From: Pterois miles
Lineage: Eukaryota; Chordata; Actinopteri; Perciformes; Scorpaenidae
DNA length: 64,000 nt
Assembly (NCBI GenBank): GCA_947000775.1
Contig: CAMQGK010000634.1
Coordinates: 21,941,501-22,005,500 of the forward strand
Direction of reading: 5' to 3'
Part shown: positions 25,101-40,100 of the stretch, piece by piece
Numbering within the stretch: position 1 is the first letter of the stretch
Layout: each line of letters begins with the position of its first letter
Notes under the pieces: generated by a model
Told to the model about the DNA's origin: nothing
The model's database searches: none
Seen by the model: only the letters and a program-made list of their open reading frames with translations
Made by a program: the position numbers and the translations under genes

Positions 25101-28100
25101 TGAAAACTTTGTGGCATCTTGCCAGTAATTGCAAATTTCCAACTTTGAAATACCATATGTGTTTCGCTAATAGTTTTTATGAAACATGCATTTAGTTTTT
25201 TTTTTATTGATTCAGTAGATGTCACCGTGATAAGATATTTCACTTATCTGATTCACCTTTAGAGGTGTTAAGTCTACAGTAGATATAGTATTCATTACTG
25301 AGTGCTGTACAGCTAACGTCCTGCAGTGGTGTTTAATCAAGAGGTGAAGATAAAGGTATGTGAGTCCTGCTACTGCATTCTGTCAGAGGATAAAGAGGAT
25401 TAGCAGCAGGGACGAGGACGAGTACAGGATGTGTTTGGAAATATTCCAGTAAGGATGTATTTACTGTATGTCTCACTGCAACCTTCTGTGACCTTTATCA
25501 TTACTGACACACAGGACTGTTGTGGACTCATTGCACTTAAATATGAAACTTTCTGGCAAAAGTTGAATCGAAGGCAACTGGACTTAGATTTGTCCCTGAA
25601 GACGTTTCGCCCCTTATCCAAGTGGCTTCATCAGTTCGAACGCTGCAGTGCGCTGACTAGTCCCCACTAGTCTGACAGACAAGTGGGGACTAGTCAGACT
25701 GCAGCGTTCGAACTGATGAAGCCACTTGGATAAGGGGGAAACGTCTTCAGGGACAAATCTAAGTCCAGTTGCCTTCGATTCAACTTTTGCCAGAATGAAT
25801 ATGACCTGGATGAATGAGAACCTTCACAGACTAAATATGAAACTATTATATTGGTGATTGTTACTGAAGGTCGCTGTTAGTTTGCCCACTGTTTCGTTAA
25901 TTGTGACATTATTGTGGACAGATTTCCCTGCTCCAGTACGGTTAACAATAGAGCTGTGAAATGAGCTGATGTGTCTGTTGTGTCGTGCAGACGGGTGTGG
26001 CCCAGTCTCTGTCTCTGTCTGAGGATATGATCTTCTGCGGCTGTGCCGATGGAACGGTGCGAGCCTTCAGCCCTCTCGACCTTCACTTCGTCGGCACGTT
26101 GCCGCGGCCGCACCCCCTCGGCTCTGACGTCTCGGCCATCACAGAGGCCAGGTGAGGAAGAGCTCAGCAGTAACAAGGCCTTTCCTTGGCAGGGATCCAC
26201 TGCAGGATCAAATGCTCTCAATTTATAGTGCCTCCTGTCTCAAGTGGCTCCGTCTCACAGTTTAAATAACTCCCAAATGTTCCTAGCCAGAGCTAAAGTC
26301 AAAATCAATACTGGGTTTTATGGTACTTTAAATAATGCAGTATTTTGAGCTCATTGTACTGTAAGTTACTACCACATCTGTTCCAAGTCCAGACAGAGAG
26401 ATGACCGGAGTATTATAGTAATATTATACAGGACTTAAAATGATAAATTGTTTTCAGTAGGCATACAGAAATTTCTATATTGTGTTTATGAACAATATGA
26501 CTGATTAAATTATTCAGTAGGCCTGCTCTGCCCCTGGTCAAAATCTACTACTGTCTTTTGGAAAACATCTGTCTCTGTTGCTACATGATCTGTATTCCAA
26601 TCTCTTTCCCATCAGCCACCTGTTTTCCACCAAGACAGACGCCCGTTACCCAGATGCCATTGCTGTTACCTACGACCCCGTTACCCGGTGGCTCAGCTGT
26701 GTCTATAATGACCACAGTCTGTATGTGTGGGACGTGAGAGATGTCAACAGGGTGGGGAAGGTGCACTCCGCCCTCTTCCACGCTGCCTGTGTCGGGGACC
26801 TGGAGGTAAGCAAGGGAATGATACACACCTCTTTTACCACGGTGACACATCCAGTGTGTCTCAAACCAGCCTCTAATTCAGTGTGTAGTTAATAATTGGA
26901 CAGTGAGTTGAATGTTGCGTCGACTGGAACACTGGGGGATTGAGCAATATCACCTCAGTGCCAAATTGGGCAGCTTTAGGCAGTTCATTTCTCTACTGAA
27001 CACAGGACCAATTTGGGACACACTGATGGATATTATTATTATGTTTTACAATTTGTAATTACATTGAATATGTACTTTCGTATTAGTTACAATTGATTTG
27101 TACTGTGTACCGTACCGTAAGGTAACATTGGTAAAGTTGTTCCGTACACTTCAGTCTTCATCCATCTGTATTTGTTTATGTTAAGACCAGCTGTTCTAGT
27201 GGAGCATCATAAAACACTTTATTCAAATGTTGTCATCAGTCTTTCCAACAATCGGACTCTAGTTTGTTTGAAATAAACCCTTATTTCTCAGAGTTTGCCA
27301 TCTCTACTTTCTGTTTCGCCCGCTGTCTCTCTCCCTGTCCGCTGAACAGCTTTCGTTCTTCAGAGGTGGACCATTAAATTGGCTAAATAAAATAGAAAAA
27401 CATCACCCAATCCCTTTGTCTACTTTTGTTATACTATATACTACTTTTGGCATATTTTAAGGACCACTCGCCTGCCTTCCTGCTTTATCACCCATGGCCG
27501 TACAGTTCAGAGGATGAGATCGGCACATGCTGTGCACATATACAGATTTAGAAGGAGACTGCCGGTGTTGAAAATAGCCCACCCTTTCACCCTTGGACTC
27601 GAGTTCAGATCCACGAATCGTGCCAAAGTACGGTACGGACGTTCACACTAATAAAACAAACTGGACATTGGGGTCGAGTATACTCGGATCCAGGCCAGGG
27701 TCCCTGCTGTGAAAGCACCCTTACTTGCATGTGAGTTTTTAACTTGCTACTGATAGGTAATTAAAGGTAATTCATGCTGTATTGTAAAATGGCATTATAG
27801 ATTGAACTTTGCAGCTTTTGAGCTGCAGTGATTCGGATTATAGTTCTGAGTTATGGATGCAAAGGCTTGTCTAGGCTGGAATTAGGCATTCACAATGGGC
27901 ATTTTCACAACCAAAAACATGCGTTTGAAATGGAAACGTACCAAAGCGAATGATGATAGCTCTATGGTACTGCATTGGAGCTCTACATAATTGACATTCC
28001 CTGAACTCCCACCCAACTAAACACCTTTTCTCTCATCGTTCTTCAGATGTTCCCAGATGTTCCTTGTGAATTTGGAGCTGGTTTGTCATCAGGTGTGTTC

Positions 28101-31100
28101 CTTACTTGCTCAGCTGATAACACCATCAGATTGTGGCACGTGGATGATTGGACACAATCTCATGCTCATTCTCAAAACATCCTCAGCAGTGTGAGTGTGG
28201 CATCTGCATGTCTTCATGTCATACAAAAGAAAATGTCGACATTTCAGACGCACAAATTCTCCCTCCGATAGGTTATTTCTCTATCGCTTTGCAGGATCTC
28301 CTGAATATAATCTACATAGACGGAAACACTAGCGCCTTGCTGGATCCAGAGTGTCTGACAAATGTGAACGCAGATAAATCGGGAGATGGGCCGACAGCAG
28401 AAAGCAGGACGGGCATCAGGACCATCTGTGTCAGTCCAGACGGCAAACACCTGGCATCTGGAGATCGCAACGGGATGCTGAGGTAGGACAAGAAGGCTTA
28501 AACTAGGACTAATGACTGACTTAGGTGACGTCTATCCTAAAAAACATATTTTGATTTACACTGTACAGGGTTCATGACCTCAGCAGCATGAAGGAGATTC
28601 TGAAAGTGGAGGCCCATGACGCTGAGATCCTCTGTCTGGAATACAGTAAACCAGAAACAGGTCAGTGTGCATGTATGTGACGCAGCTTGAAAAGTATCTG
28701 TGCGTTGGCTATGTATACGAATATGTGATTAAGTTGTCTTATTACTGTCAGGTCTGAAGCTGTTGGCTACAGCTAGCAGGGACCGTCTGATCCACGTCTT
28801 GGATGCCGAGGAGGACTACAGTCTGGTGCAGACACTCGACGAGCACTCTTCATCCATAACAGCCGTCCGCTTTGCTGGTGAGCCACTTGAGACTCTGTCA
28901 ACATCTGACAGTTAATCTTTGCTTAATCCTCGCTTTCATCTCCATTCAGTCCCACTCTTTTATTTCGCTCGCAGCTCTGCTTGTTTAGGTAATAGATGAC
29001 AACTATACATGTGTTAGGTTGAGCTTTGTTTTTTATAAGCAAACCTTTTTCTGTTATTTAGTGTTTTATTTTCTCTGAATTTGCGTACTTGCATCAGTTG
29101 GTGCTCTTGATTTTTAATTTAGATGAATTTAGTTTGTTTTTTTAAAACCTTCTTTGTCTCTAGACTGAAAATACTAGTAGTAACTGACATATTTTTTTGC
29201 ATTGCCTACAGGCCTTGATAACTCAATATTTCTTAGTCATCACTACATTTTTGTCCTTTTTCTTCAGCCAATGACAACAAGGTGAGGATGATCAGCTGTG
29301 GGGCAGACAAGAGTATCTATTTCCGCACTGCACACAAGGTAAGACACATCTGAGGTAAAATACGATCCATCAGCTCCCACCGTCAAACATGTATTTTTCC
29401 CACAGGTGGAATCTGTTGTACACAATCCAATAAACACACACATGCTCATATACTAACTAATAATCACCGTCATATGACGTACTATGACTATATTGCTTGT
29501 TGTTATGTAACAGATTTTGCCTCTTGCCAAAAGTTAGACGAGAAGATTGGTGTCACTCTCACATCTGTACATAATATGGAGCTGGAGCCTGCAGCCGTTA
29601 GCTTAGCTTAGCACAAAGACCTGTAAACTGTAGCAAAATCTCAACTAATCCTTTAAATAATCAATTATTACATAACAACAAGTAGTATAGTTGTAGTTTA
29701 GGTATATGACAGTGATTTTCAGCTACACTTCATTTCCACATGGCTCTTGGTACATATGCGAGTTATCCTTAAATTCGTTCATTTCTATGGGAACTTTGGT
29801 CTGTTTCTGGGTTTTTTTCAGTCTGTGATTTTCCTTGAATATGCTGGAAAAGTAAATCTATTGCGCTAGATAACGTACTTTATTGCACTGTGCGCCACAG
29901 GAAATTAGTACGTTATGCTATGCAATGCTGGAATTAGCAAATTTATGAATGTTATACAACCATCCATCCATCCATCGTCAACCGCTTATCCCGTTAGGGG
30001 TCGCGGGGGGGCTGGAGCCGATCCCAGCTGGCATTGGGCGAAGGCGGGGTTCACCCTGGACAGGTTGCCAGTCCATGGCAGGGCACATAGAGACAGACAA
30101 CATAGAGACAGACAACCATTCACACTCACATTCACACCTGCGGGCAATTTAGAGTCATCAGTTAACCTAAACAGCATGTCTGTGGACTGTGGGAGGAAGC
30201 CGGAGTACCCGGAGAAAACCCACGCTTACACGGGGAGAACATGCAAACTCCACACAGAAGAGTCCCAAGCCGGAATCGAACCTGCTGTTGCCGTGCAGCC
30301 CTATGTTATACAACTCAATTTCTAATTTTTTTTTCAATGTGAAAAATTTGACGACATATTTAGCAGTTTTGTGAATGATTTTGTCAAAAAAAACGTATGA
30401 ATCACTATATGCACTATGTTACACCATAACATGCTACCAATGTTAGCTAAATATGCCATCAAACTTTTTGCACTTAGAAAAAATATATAACGTTAACGGA
30501 CTACCAAAAACTCATAGATATAAAAACACTGTTTTATATCCATGTAGTAACTTATCTCCTATATCTGTGTTGTTTTTATCCATCTGTAAAGAGATGCATG
30601 TCCTTACATTCAACATTAGGGGGCGTAATCTATATGCTATACAGATTTATGGACACAAAACATAACTGTAAATGAGGCGTTAGCTACATATTTACTGTAC
30701 AGACATTAGAGATAAACACTGACGTTCTCATCTTATTCTCGTATTTCCCAAAAAACATTCTTTTAATATGACAAATTATTTGTCATTGCTTTTTTTGTCC
30801 TAATCATTTCATAAAATAATACATAATTTGAGTGTACGTATCTTATGCTGAAGCTATTTTAACATCACTGTAAAATGCCTGGTTTCTCCTGACTTACTGC
30901 TTAATTTTGCTACAGAGGAACACTCTAATTATACAGCTGTTACTTGCTAAACCAAAAATCATTTCCCCCAAAAATTCTCATAATTATTTCTTGCCATAAA
31001 AAGACACAATAGGGAGCTAATCTTGGTTCAGCATTCTTTGCTGCTTCATTGCTTTTGACTAAAATTAATTATTAATGAATTAATTCCTCACACTAATGAC

Positions 31101-34100
31101 TCACTGTGGAGCACAGCAGCAACACAAGCTATTTAGCTTCGACAGCATGTACCACAAGATGAGCATTTGGACTGCAGGTTGTTTGCTAAAGGAGACATCC
31201 TGCTGCACACTTCACTAGATTTGCTTCTGGGTCACTGGGACAATTTCATGTTCGGTCAGAGTTGCATAAGTTACAACATTCTTCATAATCTTAATACATG
31301 ATTTAGGCCACTGCAGTGACTCATTAAGTTTTGTAGAGCCCAATAAACAATGGCTTGTTAGTCTTCAGTAAACCTCTCCTCAGCATCCAGACATTTATGG
31401 AGAGTTCATTGTAGAAACTTGTTGTGACAGGCCTGTGCTCCACGGAGAACGTAAATGAGCATCATTTATGCTGCCTGCTGTCGTGCGGTGTGTCTTCAAG
31501 GTTTATAAATGAATCACAGTTGTCTTATTTGACCATGACTGGATGCACAAACACTGATTTTCTATGGCCTAAACTTCAAAAAGTATTAATTCCACCAAAT
31601 TTTGACTGAGGCAAATACTTAATGTTTGGCCTTTCATATATCCGCTTTTAAGATGCACATACTTACACTCACCGGCCACATAATTAGGTACACCTTGCTA
31701 GTTAAAGGCTGAACCCCCTTTTGCCTTCAGAACTGCCTTAATAGTGGCATATTTTCCACAAGGTGTTGGAAACATTCCTCAGAGGTTTTGGTCCATATTG
31801 ACATGACAGCATACACATTTCTGCAGATTTGTCGGCTGCACATCTATGATGTGAATCTCCCGTTGCACCAAATCCCAAAGGTGCTCTGTTGGATTGAGAT
31901 CTGGTGACTGTGGAGGCCATTGGAGTACAGTGAACTCATTGTCATGTTCAAGAAAACATCCCCTTTCTTCCCCATTCTGATGCTCGGTTTGAACTTCAGC
32001 TTGTTGCCTTGACCACGTCTACATGGCTAAATGCACCGAGTTGCAGCCATGTGATTGGCTGATTGGCTATTTGTGTTAACAAGCAATTGAACAGGTCTAC
32101 CTTATTATGTGGCCGTTGAGTGTATATTGGTTTAAACTGATCTCTGCAACAGACATCTAAAGGCAAAGGTCAAGTGTGCTACTTTCCTTCCAAACAATTG
32201 AACTATTTTTTCACCAAGTAGACTAACGTTATACCAATTCAGATAGGAAGCTATAAGCTGTCATTTTCAGCTGTGTGAGTTTGATATCATAGGTTGCGTT
32301 TGGAGTGCTGAATATTGTATCTTTTGTACTCTAAAGTTACAGCAGCCTTTGTCCTCAGTGCAGACCTTCTGTGTAACATGATGAGATCAACACCTTCTCA
32401 TTAAGTGGCGTGACAATAATCATCTCATGTAAAACCAACAAAACACAGGAGATGGTCCTTGACCCAAGAGTAGTGACCGACCATGAGCCGGTGTCCATCA
32501 GAAACCAGACAGTGTTGTACAAACTCTTCTTCTTTGCTGGAAAATACACATTAATAACTTGAGAGGCTACAGCAGAGCAGTGAGTTTACTTTCTAAGGCG
32601 ATCCAGGCTGTATGGAGTGAGCAGCCAGATCGTGCTGATGTTCTACCGGGCAGAGAGTTAGCATTTGATATGGAATTACAGCATGGTTTGGTAACCTAAC
32701 AGTGCATGAAAGCGTGCACAAAGGCAGCTATGAAGGTAAGAGGGAAGAAAGACAATGTGTCCATACCTTTACGCACAGGCAGTCATGAAACAAGCAACAA
32801 AAATCACTGCAGATTCTCAACGTCTCTTCTCTGAATTCATATAATACTCTACCATCAGGAAGAGGACTTTGTGTGCCAAAGTGCAAATCAGACCACTTTA
32901 AGCTCTAGTTTGTTCCAGCCTCCGTCAAACTGCTGAACTCTAACACCAAATCTTAGTGCAAGAGAGCAATGTGCAATAAATACACAAGCATTTTAGCACT
33001 TTAATACTACATGTTCTTTTTTTAGTCGTTGATGTGTAACAGACTGTAGCACTGTGCCCACGACAAATTTCTACCCGACATTGTTTCTTTTGGTATCACA
33101 GACTGACCGAGGAACAGAGTTCAGGCGTTCTCACCACACGGTGAGGAAGGCCACACTGTACGACATGAGTGTAGACCCCACCTGTACGTACGCTGCTGTC
33201 GGCTGTCAGGACCGATGCATCAGGTAAGTGCACGGGTATGTGTGTGTGTTTTTAAAGGTCCATGAGGTTAGCAATGGGAAACGAAGACTATTTTTTTGAC
33301 TCCAGGATTTTCAACATCAGTAACGGCAAGCAGAAGAAACTCTACAAAGGATCTTTGAGTGAGGACGGCAGTCTGCTCAGGGTAACACGTTTCTCCACAG
33401 TCCACACTACACATGCGTTCCCCTCCTGTACATACAGCGTGTTGACTCTTTTATCCTCTTTGGTCCTGGCAGGTTCAGCTCGATCCGTCAGGCCAATACG
33501 TGGCCACCAGCTGCTCTGATAAAAACATCAGCATCTTTGACTTCTACACTGGAGAGTGTGTCGCCACCATGGGTGGACACTCAGGTAACAGAACACACCT
33601 GCACTTGACATACACACATTTTATTGTGTCAACCTGAGCTGTGAGTAAATTACACTTTTATAGCAGCACAGAATCTATCACCCACAACTCACCCTTCGCT
33701 AAGTCCTGCCCCCCGAACTCCAACTGGCCAATCATAGCGTAGCATCGGCCAGCTCCAACCAGGGTCTGAACACGACCCAGCTCGGCTCCATAGACTCCAA
33801 AGCAATCGTTTCAGGTTTCCTTCATTTTCAGGCTGGTTTTGTGGATTTTGAGATAGTCTTGGTTAAAAGTTGTGCCTGGGGCACAACTAATAGTGACACT
33901 CATTACCCGGAGAGGTTCGAAGGAGATACAGATATTGGAATAAGTTTCCACATAAAAACCTGTGGAGCTAATATTAGCAGAGTATTTTAGCACATCATTA
34001 ACTAGTGTTAGCACTAAGATACTCAAAGTGCTCAATAAAGACCTACCTGGCTTTACAGGGACAGTGTTGTTCTTTAATTTTCTTGTGTCTCGATCACCAG

Positions 34101-37100
34101 GTGACGGTGGTTCAATTTTACACCGAGATCCCTAGGTTTTAGTTTCTGTCTTTATCTTTTTATCTTATTTTCGCTGCTGTTTTCTTGCTGAATCAGTTTG
34201 ACAACCTTGATATATCCTCCAGATGCATAGTTTAGACTCTCCTGCCTGCTTCTCTCTGAAATCACCTTTTCGTTTTCCCAAAAATTTGATTATATTTATG
34301 CAGGGAGTGCAGTTAGCGACATTGTGAGCTCAACGGTAGCACTGAGAGCTGGACGGAGGAGCAGCAGGGGCAGGGCTTAGCAAAGGGTCAATTGCCAGAG
34401 TCAGTTATGAACCATGATATAACAAGCTTCGCTGTATGTTTTTGGTTTGCAGAGATCGTCACTGGGATGAAGTTTACCAACGACTGCATGCATCTGATTT
34501 CTGTGTCAGGGGACAGGTGAGAAACAGTCCTGTGTGTGGTCCTACTAGTGGCCCTTGATATTGTGGAGTATACTGGAGTTCATCCAGCCTTCATCATATT
34601 ATGATTCAGTCATATTTCTAAAAAGATAACAAGCATTAGTTCTATATTTAAAATGAAAGATCTAATGACAAGGAGAGATCCAAATATGAATAGCGCACTA
34701 GAATAAAACTACTGTAGATAACCAGGACTGGAGCAGCAAATTAAAATCATCTTCAACCTCGGCTGCCAGAGGAAATGAGTGGGGAAATGTGTTTGCAGAC
34801 TGTTTCCTCAATAGTCGAGCTGAAATGAAACGTTGAATTTTTAATGCCTGAATGCTTTTATCTCTCAGCTGTATCTTTGTGTGGCGACTGGCTCCCGAAC
34901 TGACAATCAGCATGAGAGAGAGGCTCTGCCAGCTCCGACAAAACCCAAACACGCCATTCTGCAGCAAGACCCCCGGTCTCAGGTGACGACACAAGCCACC
35001 TTTACCGCCTTTCATTGGGTACATTCAGTCCATAAACCTGATGATAAAGCCTGCCGCAACTCTGACAGGTTGCTTTTCATTCTGTCTGACTCTCTGACAG
35101 TAGGCGAGAGGTGTATAGTGCACCGACTCTGGGTGGTCTGTCCTCTGACAGCGACCGTGAGCACGAGGAGGAGGACAGAGCGGAGAGCTACGACCCCAGC
35201 GACCCAGAGCACATCGCAGCCAGTACTTCCTCTGACAGCAGCCATGGAGAGGAGGACACAGGTATGTCTGATTATGATTGAGAATACAAACACAGTGCTG
35301 CTGACTCTAACCAGGTGACTACATGTTGTGAATTTAGCCAGAAGCACTTGTGTTGGAGAGTATCTGTCATCTGTAATCCTGACCTTTATTCTCTTTGTAG
35401 AGAGAAGCTTTTGATAAACAACATCAAAGAAGTATTATTTCATTATTTTGAAGCTTATGGTTATTGTGTTCTTTCATACAACAGGTGGCTCAGATGAAGG
35501 ACAGGACTGGGAGCTGACAAAGGTTGGTGGTTATATTCAATGAGACATTTTTCAGTTTCAATGAAATACCAAACATGGGAAATGCTTTTTTATTGCTTTT
35601 ATAATAGAAACATTAAATGTGAAGACCATTTTGACTGCAGCAACCAATCATTTTTCTATCTTGTCATTCCCATGGAAATAAACTGGGCAGGAAATGTATT
35701 TTCTTAAGAGTGATGACTGAATGAAGTGTGATAAATGCTTTTTTTTCCACATGTTTCGAAGGGCCACTTTTACTTGAACATGTGTGTTTTATTATTGTTA
35801 TTTCATGTTAAGTACATCCCATTTATAGAAAGTAATGTACAGTACGAAACACCTAACAGGTCACAATCATTCCCCTTAATTCAGTTCCTGACAAATACGT
35901 CATGTTTTTTATGAAGAGCATGTAATAATCAGAACAACCTTTACGTATGTAGAATGGACAGTTAATGAACAGTTTCAGCTGCAGCTCCAGTCTACTGTCT
36001 CTTTTAGTTTTCTCTTAGTACTTCAGAAGGACTGAAGTGGCTTAAGGATCTCGGGCTTCACTCCACCACACGAGATTAAATCCTCTGTGATGTACTGAGG
36101 GAGGAAGGGGGATACCCTGCTGAGTCTTAAAAGTGATAAAAAGCTATGTGAAGTCTAAAGTGTGGCAACTGAAAACTAGATCACACAACCTCATCTAAGA
36201 TGTGAACAACTATAGAAAAACTGTCACTTTTAGTACTTGTCAACTTTAATTTCCAGAACTGCTGTATGACATTTTTATACCACCACACCATGACAGGAGG
36301 CATTATGTTTTGGGGTTCATCCGTCCGGACCATTGCTGTGAAGGCAATATCTCAGGGACACCTGGAGGGAATGACTTCAGATTTGGCACAAACGTCCACT
36401 TGGACTCAAGGACGAAATGTTTAAAATTTAGTGGTCAAAGGTCACTGTGACCTTACAGCCGTCCCATTCTTGTGAAAGCGATATCTCAGGACCCCCAGGA
36501 GTGAATTACATCTGGCACAAACATCCAGTTAGACTCAAGTAGGGCTGTCCTGAATGCCTTATTTAGGTTTCAAAATTTTGGTGAGAGATATCTGAAGGTA
36601 TTTGAAGCTTCAGGATGGTGCTACTGCTGCATTACTGTGCACATAAGCACCTCTACACATAACAAACAGCAATATCTGTCTGAGAACAACTAATAATAAT
36701 ATGAATGATGAATAATGTTGTGGGATTATTCCTCATCTCATGGCCTAATTTGAGAGTTATATATTATTATTACATACTTATATTAAAAAATAAAGTAAAA
36801 GAAGCGAATACTGATTTGGAGGTCAATTACCGTAGCAACAGTCAAAGCTTCAAAGCATTCAGATCAGCCCTACACTCAAGGATGAAGTGATTACATTTTG
36901 GTGGTCAAAGGTCAAAGTTACTGTGACGTCACAAAACATGTTTTTTGGTCATAACTCAAGAATTGATATGCCAGTTATGACAATTTAACAGAAATGTCTA
37001 AGAGGATAAAATAATGAAGTGATGTCATTGTGGACAGACATGACTGTAAACTGTAACTCTACTGGTTGGTGGAGACATACAACCGCGAGGCGTTAATTCT

Positions 37101-40100
37101 AGGTCATTCATGTTTTTTACAAGAGAATTCGTGGTTCACTTATTAACTTGTACATCCTCTCTAGCATGGAGTTGTCAGTCAGGTCACACCCGACTCCTCT
37201 AAACGCCCTCGGAGGCGCTGGTCTCATCGTATGGGCTCCATGGAGCTGATGGTGAAATCCATGCTGGACCTGAGGCAGCTGGAGACCTTTGCTCCCAAGA
37301 AAAACCCCAACTGCCCCCCTCGTGACCGAGAGAGCACAACCAGCCTCCAGGAGCCTGTGGTATGCATGGGTCTATGTCTAAGAGAGAGAAAGAGGATCCA
37401 TGTCTGTATAATTGCACTGTGCTAAGTCACCTCATGTTCTACAGCTGCAGTCGGAGGAGAGAGCCAAGAGGCATCGGCCTTGGCCTAATGCTGACTGGCT
37501 GTCCTCGCACCCATCCAAGGGCATCAGGGGGGCCGTGCTGTACCCCGAGGAGGACGAGGGCGATGCAAGTCTGCAGGGCGGGTAAATCCCCACACATGCT
37601 TTCACACCAGTGCTCACAATAACACTGAAAGAGAACAAAGGTGCTTTTCTGTTCTTGGTTTAATGTATCCCTCCGCCCCTGTCCTTCATTGTTTCCACCT
37701 CTCTCTGTTTTCATACGTCAGTGATTACATGGTGAAGGAGCAGCACTGCAGGATGCAAGGGCGAGGGATCCGCAGTGAGAGCAAGGAAAGCCGCAGCCTG
37801 GACAGCGCTTGCTCTCTGGACTATGACAGCAGGGACTCCAGTCCAGAGCCTATCCTGGATGGTGAGGTCTTACTCTGGTGACAACAATAAAAGAAACAAA
37901 AACAAATATTAAAGCAATGCACAACAATTATTGAGATTAATTTTCTTTTAATAATTTACTTTTCCGATAATGAAAACACAAGGGCACAATAAGCAAAGAT
38001 TAGCATTTAAAGCCACTTCTGTAGATGTATAATTTAAACATTTCCGACTTTAGCACCCCCTTGTGATACTATCAGAAAAGACACTGTGGCAGATATCAAT
38101 GCATACTTCTCCCTTGCAAACACTACTACACATTTCTCCAGGACTGTACCATTTTCCTACATACAGAAACTGACATGAAGTTAAGTTTAGCTTAGTTTAA
38201 TAATTCAAAATGCTGAAATCTCTGTCATTTCTACACATATCCTCTTTCAGTGAAGGTTTTTCCTCAATAGCAGAATAATTTTAAATAGTCAAAGTCAGAG
38301 TTTTATGTTATAAATGTCTTCACAAAGTACGTCAAATGCTGGCTTTAAAATGGCTGCAATGTACCTGAAAACCATGATATCTCTTTAAGATACAGTAAAG
38401 CTGATACCCGCAGAGAGGGATTTGAGCACACAGAAGATGGGATTTGTCTTTTCACTCTCAGACCTGATAGAAATGTGTCAGATAATACTATCGCATGAGC
38501 CTCAGTGTTCTGGCTGGTCATTCGTTAAGGATTATCTGGTGCCTACCTGTAGGTGTACTAAGGTCAAGTAGGGTTGTTTCCTCGCTTATATTTTTCTTCT
38601 TTGTGCTTTCAGATTCTGCAGATGTGGAGTCCCTGAGCCAGGACAGCTCTTATGAGGAGAATAAAGAGAGGGAGGAAGAGGAGCAGAAGGTAGAAGTGAC
38701 GAGTATGGACGAGGCCCTGAGGACAGTGACTAACACTGTTGATGTCGGTCAAGATTTCCTCAAGCAGAACTTTGACACACTGGAGGAGAGCAGCAGCAGC
38801 ACAGGTGGGAGAGGCCAAACACTCACATGCTACTTTAAAAAATAGTTCGATATTTCGGGGAGACGCTTATTCTCTTTGTTGCTGAGTGAATTGAGAAGAT
38901 TAATCCTGCTACCATGTCTGTGGGTCAAGAGACGGTTAGCTTAGCTTAGCGTAAAGACTGTAAGCAGAAAGAAAAAAAACTGTCTAGGAAAGAAAGAAAA
39001 CCCCCACCACCTTTCCTTCTGGAGGCGGGATGTCACTGTGTCCTGCAAAGAAATTGTCTGGTACATTGTACCCGGCCCTTCACCATCTTGCTTTTTTTGC
39101 AACCAGAAGTGACAGGAGAGGGTGGAGCTAAGTACAGCCGAATGCTGAATAAGACCAAAATGTAATAATTAACGTTCATGAAGTGAAAACACACTGTGAA
39201 AGGGTTCAAGTTGTAAAACGAAAACATGTACAGCTCCCAGACTGAACAACGCAGTGGTAGCGACCTGTCAATCACAAAGTAGCCACACCCTAAAGCATCC
39301 CCTGCTTTATAGTCTATTTGAATCTAAATGGGACCATAATTTACTAAATGAACATCATGCTGAGTTGAAGAAGAAGAAGAAGAAGAAGAAGAAGATCTAC
39401 CTTTATTAGTCCCACAAAGGGGAAATTCAATTTACACTCTGTTAAACTCATACATGGTACATGCAGACCTGAAACACACATACATGCAGTAATGGAGAGA
39501 TGTCAGAGTGATGGGGCTGCTCCTGACAAGCGCCCCGAGCAGTTGGGGGTTTGGTGCCTTGCTCAGGGGCACCTCGGCAGTGCCCAAGAGGTAAACTGGC
39601 ACCTCTCCAGCTACCAGTTCACACTCAGTTTTTGGTCCATGTCGGGACTTGAACCGGTGACCCTCCGGTTCCCAAGCCAACTCCCTACAGACTGAGCTAC
39701 TGCCGCCCCCAAGAAGTTGTTGTTCAAGAAGACTTGAAACTAGAGATTGAGACCATAAACTCATGTTTACAATGTTTACTGAGGTAATAAATCAAGTGGG
39801 AAGTAGGCTCATTTTCTCATAGACTTCTATACAATCAGACTTCTTTTTGCAACCAGAGGAGTCGCCCCCTGCTGGATAATAGAAAGAATACAAGTTTACA
39901 GCACTTTTGCATTGGCTTCACTTCTCAGACCCAGAGGTTGCCCAGTGGTGTTAAATAGTGAGCTTTAGAGGTGCTGATAGTTGGATTTTTTTTTTTTTTT
40001 TTTACCATTTGGACAGTGCAGATCTAGCCATTTTCCTGTTTCCAGTCTTTACGATAAGATAAGTTTCCTGGCTGTAGCTTCAAACAGACAGTTACAAGAC

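Noticed and set aside
39640..39711. tRNA-like sequence with A and B boxes
   Set aside because: It is the head of a SINE with a body and repeat tail, and no proper acceptor/anticodon cloverleaf could be drawn.
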